20,043 bases of DNA from CAZOHG01 sp964579725 (GTDB lineage: Bacteria; Zhuqueibacterota; JdFR-76; BMS3Abin05): assembly GCA_964579725.1 (NCBI GenBank), contig CAZOHG010000059.1, forward strand, positions 1-20,043. Direction: 5' to 3'. Numbering within the stretch: the stretch's first letter is position 1; each line of letters begins with the position of its first letter. A program made the position numbers and the translations under genes. Positions 1-5,969 of this stretch are shown in pieces. A model generated the notes under the pieces. It had not been told where the DNA came from, ran no database searches, and worked only from the letters and a program-made list of their open reading frames with translations.

Positions 1-1
1 C

Positions 2-658
2 GGCGATGGGACGGCGCACGCTCTGGCGAAATTAAAACCGTCCGTTTTGGATTTTGAAGCCGTTCTGATTTCCCACACCCACCCGGACCACGCCGCGGGG
101 TTGCCTCTTTTGCTTCAATACCTGATGATGCGGAAACGCAAAGCCCCGTTGAAGCTGTTTGTTCCGGCCTTTTACACCGATTTTTTGCTGGAACAGTTGT
201 ACCGATTTTACATTTTTCCCGAAAAGTGGCCCTTTCCGTTTTACCTGCACGCCCTGGAAAACCGTCTGCCGTTTTGGGACGACCTGCAGGTGGAACTTTT
301 TCCCACAAACCACTTGAAAGGAGCGGAAACACTGGCGGGCCGTCACGGTGTTGGGACGGAAAGCTACGGGTTCCGCTTTCGTGTGGGAAACCGGAGTCTG
401 ATTTTTACGTCCGACATTCAGTCGGTTAAGGCGATTTCCCGTTACATTGAGGCGGCTCAGTGGCTGTTCATTGAAGGGGCACACGCCTCCGTGACGGAAA
501 TTTGTCAACTCGCGGTGGAGAAGAATATTCACCATGTGCGCATTACCCACATTCCACCGGAATTGGAAAAGGAGGGAAAATCGCTTGCGGCACTGGCGCA
601 AAAATTCGGCCTGGCCGATCTCAAACTGACCAACGATGGTGAAATTGTTGAGTGGTAG
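2..658 (+). CDS. MBL-fold metallo-hydrolase, 5'-truncated
   Basis: The reading frame is open from base 2, so the N-terminus lies outside the window; 218 residues are visible. The metallo-beta-lactamase signature HTHPDH gives zinc ligands H25, H27, D29 and H30 of the visible part. It is followed by H104 (TNHLKG), D138 (FTSDIQ) and H183 (RITHIP), the order expected for a two-metal hydrolase. The residues GDG before the motif match the usual strand leading into the HxHxDH loop. The family includes RNase Z-like, phosphodiesterase and PqqB-like enzymes; the substrate cannot be told from this fragment. It is probably cytoplasmic, as no membrane segment is seen. A 217-base gap separates it from the next gene, so co-transcription is possible but not shown. 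Family sure, function unknown. Confidence 0.9.
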   Translation, partial: GDGTAHALAKLKPSVLDFEAVLISHTHPDHAAGLPLLLQYLMMRKRKAPLKLFVPAFYTDFLLEQLYRFYIFPEKWPFPFYLHALENRLPFWDDLQVELFPTNHLKGAETLAGRHGVGTESYGFRFRVGNRSLIFTSDIQSVKAISRYIEAAQWLFIEGAHASVTEICQLAVEKNIHHVRITHIPPELEKEGKSLAALAQKFGLADLKLTNDGEIVEW

Positions 659-685
659 ATTGGCGTCTTCGGTATTCCGTTTACA

Positions 686-709
686 GGTTCAGTGCGAACC
701 AAGGCTTGG
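686..709. repeat. Adjacent small inverted repeats upstream of the sigma-54 activator gene
   Basis: GGTTC (686-690) and GAACC (696-700) form a perfect 5-base inverted repeat around AGTGC, followed at once by the near-palindrome CCAAGGCTTGG (699-709). The decamer TCAGTGCGAA occurs at 689-698 and again at 716-725. These lie in the gap before the activator gene and could be an operator or a small RNA hairpin. No T-run follows, so this is not a standard terminator. Chance cannot be excluded at this length. Confidence 0.35.
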
Positions 710-861
710 GGAATGTCAGTGCGAATCGTTACTGTGGAAATAGTCGTATGAGTCCATTTGCCGAACGCAACATTTTTGTTTTCAGGCACTTGTTTTTTGG
801 GGGAAGCACCGTTTTTTCCTTCAAGGCCGTGCCGGGCAAAGAACGGTTTAAGGGGCTGAAA

Positions 862-882
862 ATGAGCCGAGGAGCGTGGTGA
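862..882 (+). CDS. Possible six-codon leader ORF (MSRGAW) coupled to the activator gene
   Basis: An ATG at 862 has a strong Shine-Dalgarno sequence, AAGGGG at 850-855, six bases upstream. It opens the peptide MSRGAW, which stops at TGA 880-882. That stop overlaps the GTG at 879-881 of the downstream activator gene as GTGA, the classic layout for translational coupling. The activator's own GTG candidates have only a weakly placed GGAG (871-874). The peptide may be a true leader that feeds ribosomes to the activator, or the arrangement may be chance. No attenuation structure is seen around it. Confidence 0.3.
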   Translation: MSRGAW

Positions 883-2045
883 GTTCCATCGAAAAAGATT
901 CCGTCGGGGACCTGGGACTCGTCGGGCGTTCGCCGGCCATGGAACAAATTCGGGCGACGATTTTGCAGGTGGCGCCCACTACCATCCCGGTGCTGATTTT
1001 GGGGGAAAGCGGATCCGGCAAAGAGCTGGTGGCGCGAGCCATTCACGAAAACAGTCCGCGCAAAAAGCGTCCCATGATTACCGTCAATTGCGGGGCCATT
1101 CCGGAAGGAATTCTGGAAAGCGAGCTTTTCGGGCACCAACGGGGGGCTTTTACCGGGGCGGTAGAATCGCGCAAAGGCTATTTTGAATTGGCCGACGGCG
1201 GCACGCTTTTTTTGGACGAAATCGGCGAAATGCCGCTGTCCACGCAGGTGAAGGTGCTGCGGGTGTTGGAAGAGAAGGAATTCATGCGGGTGGGTGGCGC
1301 CGTGTCTCAGAAGGTGGACGTACGGATTCTGGCTGCGACCAATCGCGATCTGGAATCAGCGGTGCGGGAGGGGGAATTTCGGCTGGATTTGTACTACCGC
1401 CTGAATGCCGTCAAAATCACAATCCCACCGCTGCGCGAGCGGAAAGAGGACATTCCTCTTTTGATTGAGAAATTTACACGGGATTTTTGTCGAGAAAATC
1501 ATATTGAATTTCAAGGATTTACACCGGACGCTCTGAAAGCTTTAGAAGAATATGCCTGGCCGGGAAATGTTCGGGAATTGAAAAATTTCGTCCAGACCAT
1601 TATTGTGTTGGAAAAGGGGCGATTAATCGATCGGCAAACGGTGTACAAATACATCGGTCAGCAGCAGGGTTTCGACCGAAATTTACCCGTTCCCCTGAAC
1701 ATGCCGGCGGACAAAGCGGAGCGGGAACTGATTTACCGCGTGCTGTTGGAGCTTCGATCGGAAGTGGCCCAAATCAAGGAATTTCTTATGGCCCAAAATA
1801 TGTCGGCTCGCCCGGCCTGGCCTGTTGCAGGAGAAAGTGGTCATCCTCTGCCGGTGCAGGAAGCCACCGTCGTGCACGAAAAAGAAGACATGCTGCCTTC
1901 GTTGGAAGAGGCGGAACGCGACCTGATCCGCCGAGCGTTGGAAAAAACGAACTGGAATAAGCGGCGGGCGGCCCGAATTCTCAAAGTAAGCGAGCGGACA
2001 TTGTACCGAAAAATCAAGGAATACGGGATTGAAAAGGAAACGTAA
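876..2045 (+). CDS. Sigma-54-dependent transcriptional activator (AAA+ plus Fis-type HTH, no receiver)
   Basis: A cytoplasmic ATPase that would remodel sigma-54 RNA polymerase at -24/-12 promoters. The 389-residue protein starts almost directly with the AAA+ domain (about residues 14-260). It shows Walker A GESGSGKE (43-50), the sigma-54-contacting loop GAFTGA (90-95), Walker B GTLFLDE (109-115), and arginine-finger candidates at R175 and in PLRERK (185-190). After a variable linker, a Fis-type helix-turn-helix lies at about 344-386. There is no receiver, PAS or GAF domain at the N-terminus, so the signal must come from elsewhere, for example from expression level or a partner. The start is GTG at 876 or 879; 879 is better spaced from GGAG at 871-874 and overlaps the TGA of a six-codon ORF. 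Its 3' end overlaps lptE by 17 bases. Targets are unknown; no convincing -24/-12 site was found in the window. Confidence 0.94.
   Translation: MVSSIEKDSVGDLGLVGRSPAMEQIRATILQVAPTTIPVLILGESGSGKELVARAIHENSPRKKRPMITVNCGAIPEGILESELFGHQRGAFTGAVESRKGYFELADGGTLFLDEIGEMPLSTQVKVLRVLEEKEFMRVGGAVSQKVDVRILAATNRDLESAVREGEFRLDLYYRLNAVKITIPPLRERKEDIPLLIEKFTRDFCRENHIEFQGFTPDALKALEEYAWPGNVRELKNFVQTIIVLEKGRLIDRQTVYKYIGQQQGFDRNLPVPLNMPADKAERELIYRVLLELRSEVAQIKEFLMAQNMSARPAWPVAGESGHPLPVQEATVVHEKEDMLPSLEEAERDLIRRALEKTNWNKRRAARILKVSERTLYRKIKEYGIEKET
2016..2021 (+). promoter_or_regulatory. Ribosome binding site fixing the TTG start of lptE
   Basis: AAGGAA at 2016-2021 lies inside the end of the activator gene, seven bases before TTG 2029. 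No ATG in this frame is available near the N-terminus, and the signal-peptide-like sequence begins right at this TTG. Confidence 0.6.
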
Positions 2046-2547
2046 GCGTCTTTTTTTCGTTTTGATCCTCCTGATTTTGGTTGAAGTCGGCCTGGGAATC
2101 CATTGTAATCATTATTCCTTTTCTGGCAACACGCTGCCGCCTCACATTAAAACTGTGGCAGTGCCTCTTTTTGAGGACAAAACCTCAGAATTCGGGGTTC
2201 GGGAAGCCCTGACGGACGCCGTCGTGGATGCTTTTACGCGCGACAACACCCTGAAAATTGCCGACCCTACCACAGCCGATGCTCTGGTGCGGGGCACCAT
2301 TCAAGCCATCAGCGACAGGGTGAGTACCTACACCCGGCAGGAACAGGTGCAAACCTACCGGGTAACCCTGACGGTTTCGGCTGAATTTTTCGATGTGAAA
2401 AAGCAAAAGGCGTTGTGGAAAGCTACTTTTCAGGAATGGGGGGAATACCGACACACAGGCTCCACGGAGGAACGGCAGAAAGCCATTGAGAAGGCCATTC
2501 AAAAAATAGCGGAAGATATTCTAAACAAAAGCGTCGCGGGCTGGTAG
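2029..2547 (+). CDS. lptE: LptE-family LPS-assembly lipoprotein
   Basis: This is the likely outer-membrane lipoprotein partner of LptD in placing lipopolysaccharide on the cell surface. The 172-residue protein has a basic start (KRKRKR), a hydrophobic stretch (about 9-23) and a cysteine at 26. Then comes the segment typical of the family: HYSFSGNTLPPHIKTVAVP (28-46), followed by LFEDKTSEFGVREALTDAV, a short alpha/beta fold (about 40-135) and a C-terminal helix (146-166). The lipobox is poor: GIHC has histidine at -1, where Gly, Ala or Ser is usual. Start is TTG, overlapping the activator gene by 17 bases, which implies coupled translation. The family call rests on the N-terminal motif and the pattern of a short diderm lipoprotein. 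A gene for LptD is not in the window. Confidence 0.82.
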   Translation: MKRKRKRLFFVLILLILVEVGLGIHCNHYSFSGNTLPPHIKTVAVPLFEDKTSEFGVREALTDAVVDAFTRDNTLKIADPTTADALVRGTIQAISDRVSTYTRQEQVQTYRVTLTVSAEFFDVKKQKALWKATFQEWGEYRHTGSTEERQKAIEKAIQKIAEDILNKSVAGW

Positions 2548-2577
2548 CGTTCTTTACTGCCTTTCGCACAAAAAGTG

Positions 2578-2606
2578 TTGCGATTAAGGTTTATTTTTTC
2601 TAAATT
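2578..2606 (+). promoter_or_regulatory. Putative sigma-70-type promoter for the TPR gene
   Basis: TTGCGA (2578-2583) and TAAATT (2601-2606) are separated by 17 bases in an AT-rich stretch just after lptE. Transcription would begin near 2613 and give a leader of about 160 bases. This is inferred from consensus only; if the organism uses a Bacteroidota-like sigma factor the boxes could mislead. Confidence 0.42.
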
Positions 2607-2612
2607 AAGGAT

Positions 2613-2771
2613 TTGTAAGGCCATTGGTTTTCAGCCAATTCCGGGGGTCGGATACTCCGGTCGGACAATCTGTGCGGAAATTTTCGGAAAGGCGGCGCAA
2701 CCGTCCAGTTGCGGGCCTGTTTCCGAGCCGTTGGCAAAATCGAAAGCATTTCACACAAAGGAGATCCTCAA
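2613..2771 (+). other. Structured leader upstream of the TPR gene
   Basis: Three hairpins can be drawn. ATTGG 2623-2627 pairs with CCAAT 2635-2639. GGGGT 2644-2648 pairs with ACTCC 2654-2658, with one wobble. A long stem runs from 2684 to 2726: seven pairs (2684-2690 with 2720-2726), three pairs (2691-2693 with 2715-2717) and six pairs (2696-2701 with 2708-2713), closing a six-base loop CGTCCA. No T-run follows, so it is not an ordinary terminator, and I could not match it to a riboswitch consensus I know. The heptamer GGTCGGA is also repeated at 2646-2652 and 2659-2665. Confidence 0.45.
2757..2763 (+). promoter_or_regulatory. Ribosome binding site that sets the TPR gene start
   Basis: AAAGGAG at 2757-2763 is eight bases before ATG 2772. 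The frame is open further upstream to 2709, but that extension would run through the long hairpin and has no Shine-Dalgarno sequence, so ATG 2772 is chosen. Confidence 0.85.
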
Positions 2772-3944
2772 ATGGCGGAAATTGAGGAATTTGACGTTTT
2801 ACAGGATCGTTTGCGAAACAATCCTTCTTCTCTTGTTTTTGCACATTTTGCGGACCTTTTCTACCAAAAGGAAGATTTTGTGCGGGCCACCCAAATCTGT
2901 GAAGACGGTCTGGCACGCAATCCCCATTACGTAAACGGACATTTTGTGTACGGAAAATGCCTTTTGGCGCTGAACCAGATAGACCGCGCCGAGGAAGAAT
3001 TCAATCGGGTGTTGCTGTACGATCCGGACCACCTTGGGGCTCATTTTTATTTGGCCCAAATCTTGCAGGAGCGCGGTTGGGATCAGGCTTACCTGACGCG
3101 GCTTGAAACCATTTTGTCCATTGACCCGCTTTTTGAAAAGGCGGGCAATCTCCTTAAACAGGCTCAGCAAAAATTGGCTCAGGCTTCCCCGGAAAAGGAG
3201 CCTTCCGCTGAAGAAATCCCGGCCGCCGAGGAAGAACCCATTGTGCCGGAGGAACAGCCCATTTTTGGGGATGAGGATCGGGACATCGAAAAGTTAGTGG
3301 CGGAACATCTTGAAGAAACCGCCGAAACGTCGGTTGAAGAACCCCCTGTTTCGGAAGAATCTCTTGCGTCTGAGGTGGTTTCCGAAGAACCTGCCCCTGT
3401 TGGTGCCGAGGATGAATCCGAAAAAGAAAAAGATTTCGATTACATTTTAGACGATATTTTTGAAGACGAAGTCATGACGGAAAAGCCGGCTGAGGAGGAA
3501 ATTAGTTCGGTGGTCAGCAGCCGGATTCAAATAGCGGAAGAAGACGTTGTAGAGGAACAAACCGAACCCGAACCGGTCGAACACCCGGAGGAGGTAGTTG
3601 AGGAAAAAGTAGAGGAAGTGCAGGAAGAGGTTCCGCCTGCAGAAACCGAAGAGACGCCAGAAGAGCCCGTTGCCGAAATCGAAGAAACGCCGGTGGAAGA
3701 AACCCCGAAACCTTCGCCCCAAAAACCCTTTGAGTCCTACGATTTGCAGGAAGAAAAAAAGGAAACAGCCGCCATTGTGACACCAACTTTGGGTGAAATC
3801 TACGCGGCGCAGGGGCATTACGCAAAAGCCATTGGCGTGTACGAAATCCTCTTGAAAAAAGACCCCGAAAATGAAGCGTACCGCGAGAAAATTCAGTATT
3901 TAAAGAAAAAATTGGCGGAAGAGTCGGGTCTGGGCGAGGATTAA
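2772..3944 (+). CDS. TPR protein with long acidic linker
   Basis: This 390-residue protein is probably cytoplasmic, with no signal peptide or membrane helix. It has three parts: N-terminal tetratricopeptide repeats (about 20-135, with units such as AEEEFNRVLLYDP and a GKCLLALNQIDRA helix), a Glu/Pro/Val-rich linker of about 200 residues (136-335), and a C-terminal TPR unit (337-385, including YAAQGHYAKAIGVYEILL and KKDPENEAY). TPRs bind partner proteins; the linker is expected to be disordered and strongly negative. Inside it, a short hydrophobic-acidic island, DFDYILDDIFEDEV (221-234), could be a binding motif. It has its own likely promoter and leader. The next gene begins six bases after the stop, so the two are probably co-transcribed. 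No exact function can be assigned. Confidence 0.88.
   Translation: MAEIEEFDVLQDRLRNNPSSLVFAHFADLFYQKEDFVRATQICEDGLARNPHYVNGHFVYGKCLLALNQIDRAEEEFNRVLLYDPDHLGAHFYLAQILQERGWDQAYLTRLETILSIDPLFEKAGNLLKQAQQKLAQASPEKEPSAEEIPAAEEEPIVPEEQPIFGDEDRDIEKLVAEHLEETAETSVEEPPVSEESLASEVVSEEPAPVGAEDESEKEKDFDYILDDIFEDEVMTEKPAEEEISSVVSSRIQIAEEDVVEEQTEPEPVEHPEEVVEEKVEEVQEEVPPAETEETPEEPVAEIEETPVEETPKPSPQKPFESYDLQEEKKETAAIVTPTLGEIYAAQGHYAKAIGVYEILLKKDPENEAYREKIQYLKKKLAEESGLGED
3936..3940 (+). promoter_or_regulatory. Ribosome binding site for the TTG start of the aminopeptidase gene
   Basis: GAGGA at 3936-3940, within the last codons of the TPR gene, is nine bases before TTG 3950. The next ATG in frame (4001) would remove the first helix of the N-terminal domain. 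Confidence 0.6.
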
Positions 3945-3949
3945 ACCAT

Positions 3950-5044
3950 TTGGAAGGACTTTTCGAAAGCTACAAACAAAGACTCCGTGTTCTTCGCCTG
4001 ATGCTTTCCAAACGGGGGTTGGATGGTTTCCTTGTGACCGAAAGAGGAAATGTCCGCTATTTGACGGGATTTTCCGGTTCCAGCGGCTTGTGTTTTGTTC
4101 GACCGGACCGTGCCTATTTTGTGACGGATTTCCGTTACATGGAACAGGCCGCGCAGGAAGTTGCTCCCGAATTTGAGCTGCTTTTCGCCCGAAACACCTT
4201 GATTCAGCCTCTTGAAGAAAAAAAATTGCTCCCCTCGGGTGCACAAATCGCTTTTGAGGCAGAGCACGTGCGCACGTCTTTCTATTTCAAATTGAAGGAA
4301 CGCTTTCCCCACACGCATTTTATTCCCACCGAAAAAATTCTGGAAACACAAGCCATGCGAAAGGATGAGGGGGAGATCGCCCTGCTGCGGCAGGCCGCGC
4401 GAATTGCCGACGAAGCTTTGCGGGAGGTGCTGCCTCTCGTCAAAATCGGGGTTACGGAACGCGAAATCGCGGCGGAATTGAGCTATCGAATGCGCTTAAA
4501 AGGAGCCGACCGCGATTCATTTGACCCCATTGTGGCCAGCGGCCCGCGTTCCGCTCTACCGCACGGGCTGGCCAGCGACAAGAAACTGGCCCCCGGAGAA
4601 TTGGTTGTGCTGGATTTCGGAGCGGTTTACCAGGGTTACGCCAGTGACATGACGCGTACGGTAGCACTCGGAAAAATAGGGTCGGAATTGCGCCAAATAT
4701 ACGAAGCGGTGCGCGTGGCGCAAGAAAAAGCGGTTCGAGCGGCACGTCCGGGACTAACCTGCCAGGCCCTGGATCAAGTAGCGCGGGATTCCATTCAACA
4801 GGCTGGTTACGGTCGGTATTTTATTCACAGCTTGGGGCACGGACTGGGTCTTCACGTTCATGCTGAGCCGCGGGTGGGCACGGGTTCGGAAACGGTTTTA
4901 GAAGAAAATTTTGTCATTACCATCGAACCGGGAATCTACCTTCCCGACGTAGGTGGCGTGCGGATTGAAGACGATATCCTGATCCGGAAAAACGGCGCCG
5001 AGCGTCTCACCAAATTTCCACGGGAGTTCATCGAAATTGAGTGA
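3950..5044 (+). CDS. M24-family Xaa-Pro aminopeptidase
   Basis: A cytoplasmic metallopeptidase expected to remove an N-terminal residue that precedes proline. The 364 residues comprise a creatinase-type N-terminal domain (about 5-135, with GNVRYLTGFSGSSG at 33-46) and the pita-bread catalytic domain (about 142-360). All five metal ligands are visible: D222 (LDFGA), D233 (SDMTRT), H297 (GHGLGLHVH), E326 (ITIEPG) and E340 (VRIEDD). H205 in LPHG is the usual substrate-side histidine. The length fits the bacterial PepQ/YpdF-like proline peptidases, which are shorter than E. coli PepP. Start is TTG 3950, with GAGGA nine bases before it. Its stop overlaps the next gene's start by eight bases. Whether it acts as aminopeptidase P or as prolidase cannot be settled from sequence alone. 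Confidence 0.93.
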   Translation: MEGLFESYKQRLRVLRLMLSKRGLDGFLVTERGNVRYLTGFSGSSGLCFVRPDRAYFVTDFRYMEQAAQEVAPEFELLFARNTLIQPLEEKKLLPSGAQIAFEAEHVRTSFYFKLKERFPHTHFIPTEKILETQAMRKDEGEIALLRQAARIADEALREVLPLVKIGVTEREIAAELSYRMRLKGADRDSFDPIVASGPRSALPHGLASDKKLAPGELVVLDFGAVYQGYASDMTRTVALGKIGSELRQIYEAVRVAQEKAVRAARPGLTCQALDQVARDSIQQAGYGRYFIHSLGHGLGLHVHAEPRVGTGSETVLEENFVITIEPGIYLPDVGGVRIEDDILIRKNGAERLTKFPREFIEIE

Positions 5045-5969
5045 TTTTAAAGCGCAGCTGAGCGCTATTGTGGTGACGTACAACAATCAGTCGGATTTGG
5101 ACGACACGCTTCGAGCCTTGCTGGAAAACGTTACCCTGCGGCCGCTGGAGGTGATTTTAATTGACAACGCCTCTAAAGACGGTACCCGGGAAATGATTCA
5201 CACCTTTGCGCGGGAAAACAGTTCCCGCAACGTCAAAATTCTTTTTCGGTTGAATAAAAAGAACCGCGGATTTACGCACGCCGTAAACCAGGGCCTGCGC
5301 CATGCTACGGGAGATTACGTTCTTTTTCTGAACCCTGACGTCACCTTGGAATCCGAAGCGGTGGAACGAATGGTAAAATTCTTGGAGGTGCAGCCGGATA
5401 TTGGGGTGGTGGCCCCCCAGCTTTTGTACCCCGACGGCCGCATTCAAAAATCCTGTCGCCATTTTCCGCGCTACCGGGACCTCTTTTTTGAGATGACCGG
5501 CCTGAGCAGCCTGTTTCCACGAAGCAAGTTTTTCAATTACTGGAAAATGGGGTATTTTCCTCACAATCGAACCCGCCGGGTAGATCAGCCCCAGGGCGCC
5601 TGTCTTTTGACCACAAAACGCGTGGTGGACACCATTGGTTTTTGGGACGAGCGGTTTTTTCTTTTTTTCAGCGACGTGGACTGGTGCCGGCGTGTCAAAA
5701 GGAGGCGATTCAAGATTTATTTCTACCCAGACGCCAAAGCGGTTCACCAAAAGGGAAGTTCTGTGTACCGCCACCGGGTAAAATCTCTCTTTTATTCTCA
5801 TCGGGACTTCATCGAGTATTTCTGGAAAACGAAGCGCAAAATCTGGCAATGGCCGGTCAATTGGATGGTCAGTGTGGTTTTGATTCTGGCCGGAATTCTC
5901 CGAATGGCGGTAGCCTTGCCGCGGCAAGTTTTCAGGAGAAAATCGATCCCGAAAAACCCGCCTACATAA
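5037..5969 (+). CDS. Family 2 glycosyltransferase, rhamnosyltransferase-like
   Basis: An inverting GT-A enzyme likely to add a sugar from a nucleotide-sugar donor to a lipid-linked or surface glycan on the cytoplasmic side of the membrane. Across 310 residues it shows SAIVVTYNN (9-17), the nucleotide-binding VILIDNASKDGT (39-50), NRGFTHAVNQG (76-86), the metal-site segment FLNPDVTLE (97-105) and the acceptor-side SDVDWCRRVKRR (212-223) with GSSV after it. This pattern is typical of WbbL/RfbF-like rhamnosyltransferases. A hydrophobic helix near 276-295 followed by basic residues suggests peripheral membrane attachment. The start is TTG 5037, with GGGAG about ten bases upstream, overlapping the peptidase gene. 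The last eight bases overlap the antiporter gene on the other strand. The donor sugar is not known. Confidence 0.92.
   Translation: MSDFKAQLSAIVVTYNNQSDLDDTLRALLENVTLRPLEVILIDNASKDGTREMIHTFARENSSRNVKILFRLNKKNRGFTHAVNQGLRHATGDYVLFLNPDVTLESEAVERMVKFLEVQPDIGVVAPQLLYPDGRIQKSCRHFPRYRDLFFEMTGLSSLFPRSKFFNYWKMGYFPHNRTRRVDQPQGACLLTTKRVVDTIGFWDERFFLFFSDVDWCRRVKRRRFKIYFYPDAKAVHQKGSSVYRHRVKSLFYSHRDFIEYFWKTKRKIWQWPVNWMVSVVLILAGILRMAVALPRQVFRRKSIPKNPPT

Noticed and set aside
686..700. T-arm-like GGTTC-loop-GAACC suggesting a tRNA
   Set aside because: The loop has five bases, not seven, and no acceptor, D or anticodon arms can be drawn around it.
652..861. 76-residue open frame in the gap before the sigma-54 activator (652-882)
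   Set aside because: No ribosome site at its start and no recognisable domain or signal. Only its last six codons, behind a good Shine-Dalgarno sequence at 850-855, were kept as a possible leader ORF.
2709..2771. Upstream extension of the TPR protein (start at 2709)
   Set aside because: It runs through the 3' half of the long hairpin, lacks a ribosome site, and the sequence is unlike the family; AAAGGAG before ATG 2772 decides the start.
2908..2925. TGGCAC resembling a sigma-54 -24 element
   Set aside because: No matching GC-containing -12 element at the right spacing, and it lies in coding sequence.
3447..3825. Long antisense open frames across the TPR linker
   Set aside because: They mirror the Glu-rich repeat codons (GAA/GAG read as TTC/CTC), giving Phe/Leu/Arg-rich nonsense without ribosome sites.
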